Positions 32,101 to 41,965 are shown, counted from the stretch's first letter. The stretch is DNA of 64,000 nt from Tritrichomonas musculus (GCA_039105265.1 JAPFFF010000055.1:930001-994000); one strand, 5' to 3'. The notes: generated by a model from the letters alone, not told the origin. Translations and numbers: made by a program.

Positions 32101-32602
32101 GGACATGCTGAATGATAAAGATTATGAAGAACTTCTTCCTTACATCTCTTCTTTCTTGGCAAATGCAACTGTCTGTTCCGAAGCTGCTGTTGAATGTGCA
32201 AACAGCATTTCTGTCATTGCAAAGTCTTTGCTTAATTTGTGCTCAACTGCTCCTATTTTGAAGAAGACGCCTGCTAACCTGCAAATAAAGAAGAATAAGT
32301 TTTACATTATTTACAAATTGGTCAAAACTTTGACCAATATCGTCATCTGTCCAAAGGCTTTGAATTCAATAAATAATTCTGAACATTTTACTACTGTTTA
32401 TAAGGCTGCAAAGCAACCTTTCTGCGACCAATTATTGGGCGTTTTCTTGGAGTTGTTCGTTAGAATATCAAGAACAAAATACGGTAATGAGGCTTACAAA
32501 AATTCTAAGTTTGGTGCCTTCCTCAAAACTAAAATGCAGAGGTTAAAGCCTGAAGACTACAGGCGTGCTTTGATTTTGAGACTTCAAGCTCTCAATCCAT
32601 AA
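29111..32602 (+). CDS. TKL-like protein kinase with C-terminal helical (ARM-like) repeats (1163 aa)
   Basis: The first ATG is at 29111; the frame runs upstream only from a TTG through poly-A. Residues 1-210 are helical with an MLKL/four-helix-bundle-like feel (SISQQINEISIHQEKLSTLI). The kinase domain spans about 219-490: LGQGSFGMVFSG (225-236), VVAIKEL (K248), HRDLKPEN (340-347), DFGLSRR (360-366), APELM, VDVYAYAVTLWIMLTGQKPY and DPKKRPSF. All catalytic residues are present. This kinase type, with a TKL-style YAYAVTLWIMLTG segment, is the most expanded kinase class in trichomonads. From about residue 520 to the end is an alpha-helical region resembling armadillo/HEAT solenoids, probably a substrate or scaffold platform. 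No membrane segment. Codon use is more GC-balanced than in neighbouring small ORFs, as expected of a well-expressed gene. Confidence 0.9.
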   Translation: MNTSKVLTFEEWIKMIRSQATSISQQINEISIHQEKLSTLIKQLRVFNQKTAPPQKFPDTTPNASETDALRSVMSLLSSLTNLIDSCKEAKMIDTITYKSTDYVNEFLTNFRRDFGRFLLNFKILSQNIFITDSLQSQKDDYFDSKEIVDVIDVYLQRQTLCLFENKLKKKREQYQEIVDELEVEIGIDEDDKNRPVSQAEYQKRIQEISDCFVDRNDFEKNKKLGQGSFGMVFSGIQKSTSKVVAIKELFLTNIKAGDLKSLIYEVGIMSKIRHYGILPLIGYIPDSPYTIITEFMSGGTLDDRIFNSKLKPLGGTKLTIIALGVAYTMKFMHNNKYYHRDLKPENIILDADDYPYIIDFGLSRRAPEDENQLMTNQIGTLAFMAPELMEDVPYDGKVDVYAYAVTLWIMLTGQKPYKNLNQMQLMMRVSSGQRPSIPADAGQMGVLIEKCWNQDPKKRPSFDTIVSILETGQVVFPGTNNAQLTSYMNIYKKKSEMKQDVISPKKKEDEVKTTPKVKAENVDIKDLLKMMTKDKTVADAIDIIAPNVTNESFMKKLLKSSRFLPSLLNASDYCESLEEARKIIIIFTGILKINNELSEALIQIVLGLFVRFGSTEMTEILIFIDSLPPKVLAKIKLSVNQLNKFASFLKHSNLSLRTTATKILIKIIQNKSYVAVISLDSNLREVMSNIASSVSSMPDLLFASLTVANLLLPFSELDEIFIKGEIFASTVSVFNYKQLARPEIFATACEILRTVINKFKGKVTQNDIKVALHSLKSAATTVCGNQQVNYISTFVKLLELNVLYEFIERQFDNDIVSCIETYLLNGKSEDAIVLLLKFCYSLLVDQNTHNYLSRIGSSCYLKLITNPTSTAALGRLNQSEKVIQSVASCCLIQSLNDNNIDKILTNELKGFIKRSLKSMNVNDESTINALRICSALSCRRKGAEFLMEGTDFTQLIDFYLGCGDKMLFRLAVMTYSSISAVFPGSEKMISNVPKYLDMLNDKDYEELLPYISSFLANATVCSEAAVECANSISVIAKSLLNLCSTAPILKKTPANLQIKKNKFYIIYKLVKTLTNIVICPKALNSINNSEHFTTVYKAAKQPFCDQLLGVFLELFVRISRTKYGNEAYKNSKFGAFLKTKMQRLKPEDYRRALILRLQALNP

Positions 32603-32949
32603 ATATTATTTTTTAAAAAATTTAAATTTTAATATATTTTATTATATTTATATTCTCTTATAAAAATGTAGTTGTACAAAAGTCATTTGGAATAGAAAAA
32701 TTGGTCAAATGTAAAAAAAAAATCTGTGATAAAAACTTTTTTTCTGTATTATGTGTATTAAATAATAAAAAAGTCAATAAAAATATAAATAAAAATAATT
32801 TTCATTATGTTTAAAATAATTCTGTATATAAATAATTTTCAATTACTATTGAAAACTTATCAAAAATTATCGTATTCTACAAAATATTTTGAATAAATTA
32901 TTCATGTTCATTCACAATTATTAATTATATTATTTCACATCAAAATAAT
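32603..32949. other. AT-rich spacer
   Basis: No gene seen; contains the MATE promoter region. Confidence 0.5.
32935..32940 (+). promoter_or_regulatory. Possible initiator (Inr, TCAYWY-type) of the MATE gene
   Basis: TCACAT lies 10 bp before the ATG and fits the trichomonad Inr consensus TCA(Y)(W)(Y), which surrounds the transcription start in Trichomonas vaginalis within about 20 bp of the ATG. Short and AT-rich, so chance is possible. Confidence 0.35.
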
Positions 32950-34530
32950 ATGGAGAATAACATAAAAGAAGAGCTTTTAGCCAACAATGAAAGTGAATCA
33001 AAAGAGATCACTTCGATTACCGATCAAGCCGAGCCAGTTCATAGGCAATATACAGAAGAAGACATACGACTTGGCGGGAAACCACCACTTAAAACAATAG
33101 CATTTTTATCGGTTGGTCCTTTAATATCTCAACTTACCAGTTCTTTATATGGTGTAATTAATACAATATGGATATCGAAAGCGCTCAGTGATTCAGCATT
33201 AACAGCCATTGCGGCATATCAAAATTTTGATTCAATTGGACGTGCCTGTGCAGCTTTTTTGCAAGTTTCAGCGACAACAAAAATAGCTTCCTTATTTGGT
33301 GAAGGTATAAATGCAGAATCATCGCAAGTATTTACAGATCTACTTCGTTTTTCGGTGATATTTTCAGTAATGACGCCGGCCATTTTTATTCCACTTTCAA
33401 AAACATGTGTTCGTTGGTTTGGTGCAGAAGAATCAATAGTAAATTTGGGCTTCCGTTATATTGTCCCTAATCTTTGCTTTTCTATAGTTCCATGTATGTT
33501 CCTGATCAGTTGTGGTTGCCTTCAAGCAGAAGGAAGAAGTTGGCTGTTTTCAATCACACAAATTGTTGCCCTTTGTTTGAACATGTTTGTTTTCTGTCCC
33601 CTTTTTTTACTAGGTTTCAAAATGAACATTGAAGGTGCAGCTCTCGCCACTGGACTCAGTGAGCTAATTCCGGCTGTTGTCATAATGACTCTCTATTACA
33701 AAGGCAAGTTTGGAATTAAGCCGTCTTTGAACATGATGATGAAAAAGTTTTCTCTTCATTCATTTGAAGCATTACGTCTTGGATTGGCACAACTTTTTCT
33801 GCAGATAAGTTGGTGTATTCCTGGTATTTGTGTACGAAAACTGATCGGATTGTCATGTCATAACGATGAAAAATTGTTTGGTGATGTGATGGCCGGTTTT
33901 AACACTGCAAATAGAATCACACCAATAGAAGGAGCTGTTCCCAATGCAATTAACATTGGCTTTATTCCAGCAGCTGCTTGGGCTAATGGTGCTAAAAGAT
34001 ACAATAGAATAATTTGGTTACTCTTTCATGCTTTATGGATATCAATAATATGGTGTTCGTTGTGTCAGTTTTTGATGATGAAATTCCCAATTCCAATTGC
34101 TAAAATATTTTCTAAAACTCCAAGCTACTTGCATTGGGCAAAGGTTTTCTTATTTAATGGAAATATTGGTATATGTGTAATGGAAATACCTGGAATAATA
34201 ACATCTCTTCTTCAGGCATTGAAAAAAGGTATTCAGGCTTCAATACTCTCCTTTTTTGTTCAAATATTACCTGTCCCTCTCGCTGTTACTGTACTTTATT
34301 TAACCGATAAAAATAATATTGAAAGATTGATTTATTGTTATCCATTACATTCTGCTTTTGGTGTGGTTGTCTCAGTACCAATAGGAATTTTTGTAATAAA
34401 AAGAATTTTGAAAAAAATAAATCAACAAAAAGAAAATGATCAAAATAAACTTGAAGATATTTCTGTGTCTAGTGCAAAACAATTTTCAAAAATTGATTCA
34501 TCTAGTAATGAAATCAATGAAAAAGATTAG
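32950..34530 (+). CDS. MATE-family multidrug/toxin extrusion transporter (526 aa)
   Basis: Start at ATG 32950. A hydrophilic N-terminus of about 45 residues precedes the membrane region. The MATE fold signature is visible: KTIAFLSVGPLISQLTSSLY in the first helix, LSDSALTAIAAYQNFDSIGR, then a second half beginning FSLHSFEALRLGLAQLFLQI with GFNTANRITPIEGAVPNAIN. About 12 hydrophobic helices can be counted, and the length is normal for the family. MATE proteins export organic cations using a sodium or proton gradient; the direction and substrate of this one are unknown. The C-terminus is charged and cytosolic. Confidence 0.9.
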   Translation: MENNIKEELLANNESESKEITSITDQAEPVHRQYTEEDIRLGGKPPLKTIAFLSVGPLISQLTSSLYGVINTIWISKALSDSALTAIAAYQNFDSIGRACAAFLQVSATTKIASLFGEGINAESSQVFTDLLRFSVIFSVMTPAIFIPLSKTCVRWFGAEESIVNLGFRYIVPNLCFSIVPCMFLISCGCLQAEGRSWLFSITQIVALCLNMFVFCPLFLLGFKMNIEGAALATGLSELIPAVVIMTLYYKGKFGIKPSLNMMMKKFSLHSFEALRLGLAQLFLQISWCIPGICVRKLIGLSCHNDEKLFGDVMAGFNTANRITPIEGAVPNAINIGFIPAAAWANGAKRYNRIIWLLFHALWISIIWCSLCQFLMMKFPIPIAKIFSKTPSYLHWAKVFLFNGNIGICVMEIPGIITSLLQALKKGIQASILSFFVQILPVPLAVTVLYLTDKNNIERLIYCYPLHSAFGVVVSVPIGIFVIKRILKKINQQKENDQNKLEDISVSSAKQFSKIDSSSNEINEKD

Positions 34531-34649
34531 AATAAAATAAAGATAATTATAATTTTTATTATTTTTTATTTTGAGAGAAAAATCCGATAAAAGTCAATTT
34601 TTGAGAGTAAAAACCGATAAATATATTAAAAATTATATAAAAATATAAG

Positions 34650-35054
34650 ATGTCGAATATAACAATTTTATTCGATCGAGACAGTATATGTATGGGTGAT
34701 GATGTTAATTCACATCAAAAAGAGATGGTGATAGATAGCAATATCCTTTTATCCGATTTATTAAAGTTGCTTATTAAATCTGTTCCTTCAATGAATAACA
34801 CAGTTTGGTCAGTAACATCAAACAAAGATTTAATTGGCTATATTATTACAGATGATAATGGAAATCCTTCTGTTGAAGTAAATGGTGAAGATAAGACTGT
34901 TGGAAGTTGTAATATTGAAAAAGTTTTTTGCTTTCATTTTTATGAAAGCAATTTTTCATGGACAGATGGTGCAACGGGGAAAAAAGTCATTAAATATCCA
35001 GAATGTCATTCATTACTTGAAAAAGTTAAAAAATCCCTTGAGAAAAAGAAATAA
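34650..35054 (+). CDS. Hypothetical protein (134 aa)
   Basis: ORF from ATG 34650 to TAA. The composition is normal for a globular protein (ITILFDRDSICMGDDVNSHQ, then TVWSVTSNKDLIGYIITDDN, then FCFHFYESNFSW). No signal peptide, membrane segment or known motif was recognised. Codon use is similar to neighbouring genes and it is flanked by clear genes on the same strand, so it is probably real. Confidence 0.6.
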   Translation: MSNITILFDRDSICMGDDVNSHQKEMVIDSNILLSDLLKLLIKSVPSMNNTVWSVTSNKDLIGYIITDDNGNPSVEVNGEDKTVGSCNIEKVFCFHFYESNFSWTDGATGKKVIKYPECHSLLEKVKKSLEKKK

Positions 35055-35191
35055 ATATCTTATTGTTTAAAAAAATATATATATTTAATTTATGTATTTA
35101 TTTTTGTTTTAAAAATATATGAATTTTTGGTGAGGATAAAGCTATTTCAAATATTATTGATTTTCAAAGAATTGAATAAAAATAAAAAATC

Positions 35192-36649
35192 ATGAGCTTT
35201 TTTAGTAAGCTATTTTCCTATGTTTTGGGAAAAAAAGAAATTAAACCAGAAGACAAAGCACTTACTAAACCAAAATTATCTGAAGATTTTGTTCCCTTGC
35301 CCAAAAATAAAAGAAGAAGTCATTTAAGATTAATAAAAATAAATAACAATGATAATGTAAATGATTCTAAATCTCATAATATCAATTTATCAGTAAATAA
35401 AACAGAAGAAATGGGATCTCAAAAAAATTCATTCAATTTTGATTTAATAGACAAAAATAATCCAAAAAATCAACATAATACTTCTATTAATAGGCCAGAA
35501 TTATTATTGAATTTTAATGAAAAACAAAGATCCCAAAACAAAGATCCTCATATTGTCAATTTAATAGCACCAGAAGAAAACTCAGTAAAATTAACTCTCC
35601 CACAGCTTAAACAAACTAATTTTAAAAATAATAATCAAAATAATGAACTAACTCCCTCAATCAAAAATATGCTTATTTGCTCGGCTCCGGGATCCGCGTT
35701 AAAATCCAGGAATGAAACTCAAGAAACAGAATTTCGACTAGATTTTCCAAATTTGACTCCACAAGCAGAAAAAGAAACAGATAAAAAATTGAAAGAGCAC
35801 CGATCAAATAGACATTCAAAAATTGAGAAATTTACATTTAAACTTCCAAACCAAGACACTGATACTAAATCCAATAAAAATTCACAAGGAGGAAACGATA
35901 GGCAATTGAAATCAACAAAAAAAGTGCAGCAAAAAACTACAGAAAAGCAAAAGCATTCAAAAAGTGAAATTATTCAATCAGCACCGAGTTCTGCTATCAA
36001 AACCAATTCAAACATCAAAAAATCAGAAATTCAGTTATTTGAATTCACACCATCAAAAACTAACTCCTCTCAATTTGAGTTATTTAATTTTAACAATGCC
36101 GATTCAAAAAGTGGGGAAAACGCTAATAAGAAAAAGAGTGAAAAAGCTGAGCAAAAACCAAAAGTAATTAAAAATGAAGTAAAAATTCATGATTTTACAA
36201 TTGATCCACTTTTTGAGAACACATCAAGTTTTTCAATTGAAAATTCAATTCCCCCTTCAATTAAAAAATTTTTTAAAAAAAATGAAGCATTAGTTAAATC
36301 AAGTATAAAAACTATTGCGGAATTCATTCAGATTCCAGCAAACAACAACAGACCAAACAAAAAAATCACATCACCGATCAGCTGTTATGATATTAACGGC
36401 CGTTTAATTGAATTGAAATTTGAACCAGATTGTTTCAGTTTCATTGATGGTGACGGAAATGAAATCCGCGTCTCTTATGATGAAATTAGCAAAATTTATT
36501 TCTTCCCAATCAATGAACTCGATAGAAACTTTGTGATTTCGGTTTTCGATACATCTGAAGGCATTCTACCGTTCTTGTTTGTTCCTAAAAAGTTTATTTT
36601 TGCTATTAAAAAAGTTACAAACCAAGATATAGATAACCCAGAAGATTGA
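35192..36649 (+). CDS. Hypothetical protein with disordered middle and conserved-looking C-terminal domain (485 aa)
   Basis: ATG at 35192. The N-terminus MSFFSKLFSYVLGKKE could form an amphipathic helix. Residues about 30-370 are lysine, asparagine, serine and glutamine-rich and likely disordered, with internally similar motifs: LICSAPGSALKSRNETQETE against IIQSAPSSAIKTNSNIKKSE. Residues about 380-478 look globular, with strands SCYDINGRLIELKFEPDCFS, IRVSYDEISKIYFFPI and LDRNFVISVFDTSEG. No family recognised. The duplicated SAP(G/S)SA(L/I)K motif may be a short linear docking motif. Confidence 0.65.
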   Translation: MSFFSKLFSYVLGKKEIKPEDKALTKPKLSEDFVPLPKNKRRSHLRLIKINNNDNVNDSKSHNINLSVNKTEEMGSQKNSFNFDLIDKNNPKNQHNTSINRPELLLNFNEKQRSQNKDPHIVNLIAPEENSVKLTLPQLKQTNFKNNNQNNELTPSIKNMLICSAPGSALKSRNETQETEFRLDFPNLTPQAEKETDKKLKEHRSNRHSKIEKFTFKLPNQDTDTKSNKNSQGGNDRQLKSTKKVQQKTTEKQKHSKSEIIQSAPSSAIKTNSNIKKSEIQLFEFTPSKTNSSQFELFNFNNADSKSGENANKKKSEKAEQKPKVIKNEVKIHDFTIDPLFENTSSFSIENSIPPSIKKFFKKNEALVKSSIKTIAEFIQIPANNNRPNKKITSPISCYDINGRLIELKFEPDCFSFIDGDGNEIRVSYDEISKIYFFPINELDRNFVISVFDTSEGILPFLFVPKKFIFAIKKVTNQDIDNPED

Positions 36650-36735
36650 AAATGTAATTAACTTGGATTTAATTTATAAACTTTGTAAACCATTCAAATT
36701 GTTAATTTTTTCTGAATTTAATTCATTTTTTGATA

Positions 36736-37155
36736 CAGTCTTTTCGGTTTGATAGTGGAAAAATTCAATTTGATAGTGGAAAAGTTCATTTTGATAGTGG
36801 AAAAATTCATTTTGATAGTGGAAAAGTTCATTTTGATAGTGGAAAAATTCATTTTGATAGTGGAAAAGTTCATTTTGATAGTGGAAAAATCGTAAACAAA
36901 CAATAATTTGTTATAATTTATTGTTTTTTAGAATGAATAATACATATATATTATATTTATTACATTCATTAATCAGATAAACAATTAATAAAATGATAAT
37001 CAGAAAAAAAAATTTGTTCCATTAAGCATTTATTCTATAATTATAATATGATATATATTTATTTCTTTTAATATATAAAATAAATAAAATTATTAATTAA
37101 ATCAATTTTTAATATAGATATTAGTGTTTTATTTTTTTACTATGACAAATGAAAT
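36736..37155. repeat. Left TIR with 7 iterons
   Basis: The seven 21-bp units lie at 36748-36893; the rest of the arm, to TGACAAATGAAA, is nearly identical in reverse complement to the right arm. Confidence 0.75.
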
Positions 37156-37564
37156 TTTTTTTCAATTATTATTTTAGAACACATGAAAAAATCATTAGTG
37201 ATCCATTAAATGAATCTTCACCAAAAATAGCTTGGGAATTAATGATAAAATAATGGGAAGATATGCTTGAATTATTTGCCAAAGTGTTTGACAATGTGTA
37301 ATAAGTAAAAACAAAGATTGCAGATTTGAATAAATTATACATAAATCAAATATTATTATATAATCTAATATTTATGTATCAAACATAAAAAAATATTTTT
37401 TGTTTTTTAAGAAAAAAACATTTTTTGTTAAATTTAAAATTGTGAAGTTATTTGAAAAAGTTGGTAGTTTATATTTTTTTCAAAGGACTTAGCTCTCAAT
37501 TTTTAATTTATTTAAAAAATTAATTATTAATTTAGAAACATTTTAGTGTAATTTTAAAAACTGC

Positions 37565-37738
37565 TTATTTATTGGCGTTATTTAACCATTTCGCGTTGCC
37601 TTCATGAATAATGATTTTATTGATAAATCTTTGATCGTTAAAACTATTTAAGATCTTTTCATCAACATAAGTTTTAGTTAAGCATTCATTTGTATTTTGA
37701 TTGCTTCGATTTAAACGAATTTTCGATTTTTAAAACAA
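37565..37738 (-). pseudogene. Remnant open frame inside the mariner-like element
   Basis: A frame of about 57 codons without a clear start, ending at 37565, reads FINKIIIHEGNAKWLNNANK at its C-terminus. It looks like the tail of a real protein, but it is not a recognisable transposase. The rest of the interior is broken by stops in all frames. Confidence 0.3.
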
Positions 37739-38033
37739 TTAAAACATTGTTCAAATTCTGAAAAAATTGTAGAAAATTGCGAGACAAGTTGCAGTACCTA
37801 AATAACTAGACTATAAAATGAGCTAATATTTTCTTATCAAGCTTTCATATTTATTGAAAATTGAAATGTTGATAAGAAATCAATAATAATGCTGATAACA
37901 ATGACCATGCTTGACAAGTATCATCAAAGTACATCATGCTATTTTGGGATATACCTTAAATGTCGGAGAAATTTACTTTCTCGAAGAGATTGCTATCCAA
38001 TTTTAACAAACTAATGGACAAAGAACTTTTTCA

Positions 38034-38557
38034 TTTCATTTGTCATAGTAAAAAAATAAAACACTAATATCTATATTAAAAATTGATTTAATTAATAATT
38101 TTATTTATTTTATATATTAAAAGAAATAAATATATATCATATTATAATTATAGAATAAATGCTTAATGGAACAAATTTTTTTTTCTGATTATCATTTTAT
38201 TAATTGTTTATCTGATTAATGAATGTAATAAATATAATATATATGTATTATTCATTCTAGAAAACAATAAATTATAACAAATTATTGTTTGTTTACGATT
38301 TTTCCACTATCAAAATGAACTTTTCCACTATCAAAATGAATTTTTCCACTATCAAAATGAACTTTTCCACTATCAAAATGAATTTTTCCACTATCAAAAT
38401 GAACTTTTCCACTATCAAAATGAATTTTTCCACTATCAAATTGAATTTTTCCACTATCAAAATGAACTTTTCCACTATCAAAATGAACTTTTCCACTATC
38501 AAAATGAACTTTTCCACTATCAAATTGAATTTTTCCACTATCAAACCGAAAAGACTG
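38034..38557. repeat. Right TIR with 12 iterons
   Basis: Twelve 21-bp units at about 38298-38548 (read here as TTTTCCACTATC). The arm is about 105 bp longer than the left one, which equals five iterons, so the arms differ by unit number. The array is open on both strands, giving repetitive pseudo-ORFs that are not genes. Confidence 0.75.
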
Positions 38558-38749
38558 TAATTATTTGAGTATAAAATTATTTCCATAAGTGGATGTCTGG
38601 TGAAATATATCGCTTTATTTATAAAAGGAGAAAAATTCAACAATATGTTAACGAGAAAGAAAATTTTTATTAGATTCTTATTTCATTTTACTATGTATAA
38701 TATTTATTCTTAATCTTCTAAATTCAAACATTCTAATTGGTGAATCAGC

Positions 38750-39095
38750 ATGTTGTGAATGCTGACCTTTTGAAGAAATTGAAATTTGGCTCCTTATAAA
38801 TTCAGATGGAAAAAAAAAACTGAATAAAATATCAATTTCACCTCTTACAACTTCTTTTAAAGATAATGCTTTTCATAAGTGCGAATCAATAACAAGTATA
38901 TTAATTCCATCTTCAGCAACTTCACTCGGTGAATAGGCATTTTATGAATGTATTAAGGTTTTTATTCCATTATCTATAAAAGTTATTCATTTGATCAATG
39001 TTTTAGATTAAAACAAATGTTAGTCCCTTCTGAAACAATAATTTATAAAAACGCATTTCCTTCTGAAGCATTAATAATAAATAAAATCTAACCTT
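38750..39095 (+). pseudogene. BspA-like LRR pseudogene
   Basis: The plus strand reads ISISPLTTSFKDNAFHKCES, then ITSILIPSSATSLGE, stop, AFYECIKVFIPLSIK, then MLVPSETIIYKNAFPSEALI-like text after further frame changes. The AFxxC and IPSS motifs are diagnostic of BspA-type repeats. In-frame stops and the missing N-terminus mark it as dead. Confidence 0.65.
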
Positions 39096-40241
39096 TTAAG
39101 TATCAAAATAACTAAAATCAAAATTATTTATCTCCTTTACTAATAAAAAGCAGTATCTTTTTTAACTCGATTTCTTGTGTAATTATCATCAAAACAATAT
39201 TCAGCAAGTCATTTGTTAATGTTCCTCTTTTTTTGGTTTCCTGAATTTTGAAAAACCTCTCATCCTGCAGATAAAAATGTCGATTTGAGCTTGCTCTCTT
39301 CATCTTTCTACTTTTTTTATTACTTTAAAATTGAAGGGAAATGTGTTTGTCATTTAAGGGCTTCATACCTCAAACAACCACAAAAAGTGTAATCTGGTGC
39401 TTATTAAGTAGATTGGCAATGTTCAAAGTATGAAGTTCATACATGACAAATACATTTATTGTTCAATTCCAAAAAAAAAGTTAATATAAAAGAGCTTCAT
39501 AATTATGTTTCAGTAAAAGTAAAATAAATAAATTGTTTTCTTAATTAAGGTTCTTATCATAATAAGGGATTGAATATTGTTTTCATATTGATTAATCATT
39601 GGACCAAGTTGATATTTGATATTGAATTTATTTGAGATGATACATGCTTTATTAATTGCCTTTGTAAGTTTGATTTTGTTCTCCAGTGTTAATCTTATTT
39701 GATAATATTCTCTGTTGTTATCTTATGTAATTCTCTTAAAACTTTTAATTAGAGTTTCGTATTTTGAAAATGAAAAAAAAAGTAGGAAATCCAAGTTTTT
39801 TGTCAAAAAAAAAAAAAAGACTTTTTTTCTCTAGGTATCCTAATTCTATCACCAATCATTTAGTAACATTTGGTTCAGCATCATGTACTGTAATTTTGAA
39901 ATAATTGTTAAAATAAAGAAACCAAGCATTTGTCGAACTAAAATAAAAATGGTTTGTATTAAAAACTTGTTATAAAAGAGTATTTTGAGCAATAAGTTTT
40001 GCAAGACTTTTTTCTAAAAAAAAAAAAAAAAAAAGTATTTTTTGCAATTTAAATTTCTTCAAACTAATTCAAAACATCGCTATTCATTCAAGATTGTCAG
40101 TGGAATCTATAAACTTTTCTTTGAGTTTTTGAATCATATTTGCATAGTAAAATGAAGTAAAAACTCAAATGCAGTAATTTGGATACATTGAATAGAGTTG
40201 TTGGAAATAAAACTAAGATGAAATAAATTTTCACTTTCTAA
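39096..40241. other. Decayed AT-rich sequence
   Basis: No intact gene. Minus-strand patches (about 39150-39300, DERFFKIQETKKRGTLTNDL; about 39350-39430, APDYTFCGCLRYEALK) look like degraded coding sequence of unknown origin. A runs near 39805-39820 and 40019-40035. Confidence 0.4.
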
Positions 40242-40826
40242 TTAGGAATTGTCTGACCAAATAATTGGAAGAGGTTGAGTTGATGGTAAATCATTTTTTT
40301 TGAAATCAATTTTTGTAGGATTATTTGTGTCATTTTCCATTTTTGGAGTTTGATTTTGGAATTTTTCAGAATTAGCAAATTTCATTAAAAATTTTCTTTT
40401 TTGTTCGTTTTTAAAAAATTTGATATCTTTGAGTCTTGCTATTTCGTTTTTATTATGATCTCCCATGTTTTTATCGATTATACTTTCGAATCTTTCTTGA
40501 TCACTTGTTATTTTAATTATTTTTTGATAAAGCGATTCATTTGATGTTTTCATAGAAGAAGGAATTAAAATAATTTTATTGTTATTTTGTATTTGGCATT
40601 CTATGAATGTCTTGTTGTCATCAAGTACTTGACCTCTGTAAATATATAATGAATCTTCAGGATAGATAGTACGCAAAATTGAGACAACACTGTTTTCGTT
40701 CAATCTGATGTATCTTATTCTAATATAAGGTTGGTAAACATAAATTTGGATTATTCCAGTAACTGCATCAGTATCTTGTAAATCTGTATTTATTGAATCT
40801 TTTTCATTGTTAACAATGCTTTGCAT
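40242..40826 (-). CDS. Ubiquitin-like domain protein (194 aa)
   Basis: ATG at 40826. Residues about 24-92 resemble a ubiquitin fold: GIIQIYVYQPYIRIRYIRLN, then VSILRTIYPEDSLYIYRGQV, then LDDNKTFIECQIQNNNKIIL. The segment YRGQVLDDNKTF...IQNNNKIIL parallels the FxGKxLxDxxTLxxYxIxxxxxxxL pattern of ubiquitin-like proteins. There is no C-terminal diglycine for conjugation, so it is probably an adaptor rather than a modifier. The rest is charged and probably helical or disordered. Upstream, TCATTT lies 16-21 bp before the ATG (rather far), a possible Inr. Confidence 0.65.
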   Translation of the reverse strand: MQSIVNNEKDSINTDLQDTDAVTGIIQIYVYQPYIRIRYIRLNENSVVSILRTIYPEDSLYIYRGQVLDDNKTFIECQIQNNNKIILIPSSMKTSNESLYQKIIKITSDQERFESIIDKNMGDHNKNEIARLKDIKFFKNEQKRKFLMKFANSEKFQNQTPKMENDTNNPTKIDFKKNDLPSTQPLPIIWSDNS

Positions 40827-41728
40827 TAAATAAAATGATTAACATAATAATATTTTTTTTTTTGTTATTCAAAATTTTTTTATCAAGTGGAAAATAGTGG
40901 AAAATTTTCAATATAATGGAAATAAAAATTTTTTCATTCAAAAAGTTTAATGATATTCAGAATTTTATTATTATTGAAAAAAATTTCGGGTTTGTTCATT
41001 GGGCCTCCTAAAAAAGTCATTTTGATAATCAATGATCAAGGTTAAAAATGTACAAGTTTTAATCATGCCCAATATTTTTACCACTTTGAACAACAAATTT
41101 ATGTTTAAATAATTTCCCATTTTGATGAAAAATATAGTTTTCTTTAAAATACTTTTTTTCAATGTTGTCCAGAAAATAATTAAAAATGAATATGAAAATT
41201 TAGAAAAAAAAGTTCAAATATAGGTAGGGAAAATGGTCGGGTGGTCAATTGAAAAAAGTCGGGTATTGAGCGAAAAAAGGAGAGTATGAATGGAAAAAAA
41301 AAATTCTTTTTCAGAAAGGGACCTAAAAGTTAGCACGCTGTGATGGTGAAGTGACCATCACGGTGCTCTCAAAAAGTGGAATTTCAAAGGGAGCTTTTTG
41401 ATTCGCAACTTTTTGAAACACGACTTTTTGATAGCAAAAATTTTTAAGAAACAGAGAAACCAAAATATGGAAAAGTCACCAACAGGAAAAAAATAAAAAG
41501 AAAAGAAAAGAAATTTAAAAAGAAGTAAACCAAAGAAGTATATTAGTTAGTAAATTGGAACAAAAAATAAAATGATTATATAATAATTTACCACCAACAA
41601 CAAAAAACAAAAAATCGAAAAGAAAAAATAATCGTTTTCAGAAGTATAACATTACTGATAGCAAAAGAAAATAATTAAAGCCCATAATAATAAAAAAGGT
41701 AAATAATTAAACAAATAAAAAGCAAAAT
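40827..41728. other. Spacer left of the Maverick, with a hairpin
   Basis: No gene supported. A hairpin at 41332-41366 has arms AGCACGCTGTGATGGT and ACCATCACGGTGCT around a 6-nt loop. The sequence next to it contains repeated CTTTTTGA words. The last five bases (41724-41728, AAAAT) are the left target-site duplication of the Maverick. Confidence 0.5.
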
Positions 41729-41950
41729 CGTCGTATGTATTTACTGTGATTTTAGGACTTCGTCCTAAAACCCCAGTAACTCAAGAATTTAAAATCATAA
41801 CTTTAAACCCGAACATATTATTAAATTTTACAACACCACTGATTCATCACCCCTTCATAAATGATTTTTCATAAATTTTATCCTCAAATCTCAAAAGTCA
41901 AAAATTGAAAACATAAATTTTATACGTAAATGATTAAATTTATTTTAAAA
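41729..41950. repeat. Maverick left terminal inverted repeat
   Basis: Nearly identical in reverse complement to 60396-60615, with a handful of substitutions and a 1-bp indel. It contains a small hairpin at 41750-41770 (TTTTAGGAC-TTC-GTCCTAAAA). Its inner part is also duplicated at 42418-42502. Confidence 0.9.
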
Positions 41951-41965
41951 TAAAGAATATGTTAA

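Larger units (their letters stand above)
36736..38557. mobile_element. Non-autonomous Tc1/mariner-like element with long iteron-bearing TIRs
   Basis: The ends read TA-CAGTCTTTTCGG (36734 onward) and CCGAAAAGACTG-TA (to 38559), the classic Tc1/mariner layout of a TA target duplication and TIRs beginning CAGT. The inverted repeats are long: left about 36736-37155, right about 38034-38557. Each begins with a tandem array of a 21-bp unit containing GATAGTGGAAAA; there are 7 units on the left and 12 on the right. The interior (37156-38033) has no intact transposase. Confidence 0.75.

Noticed and set aside
36718-38643. Open frames made of FSTIKMN or FILIVEK repeats
   Set aside because: They are the iteron arrays of the mariner-like TIRs, open on both strands by chance.
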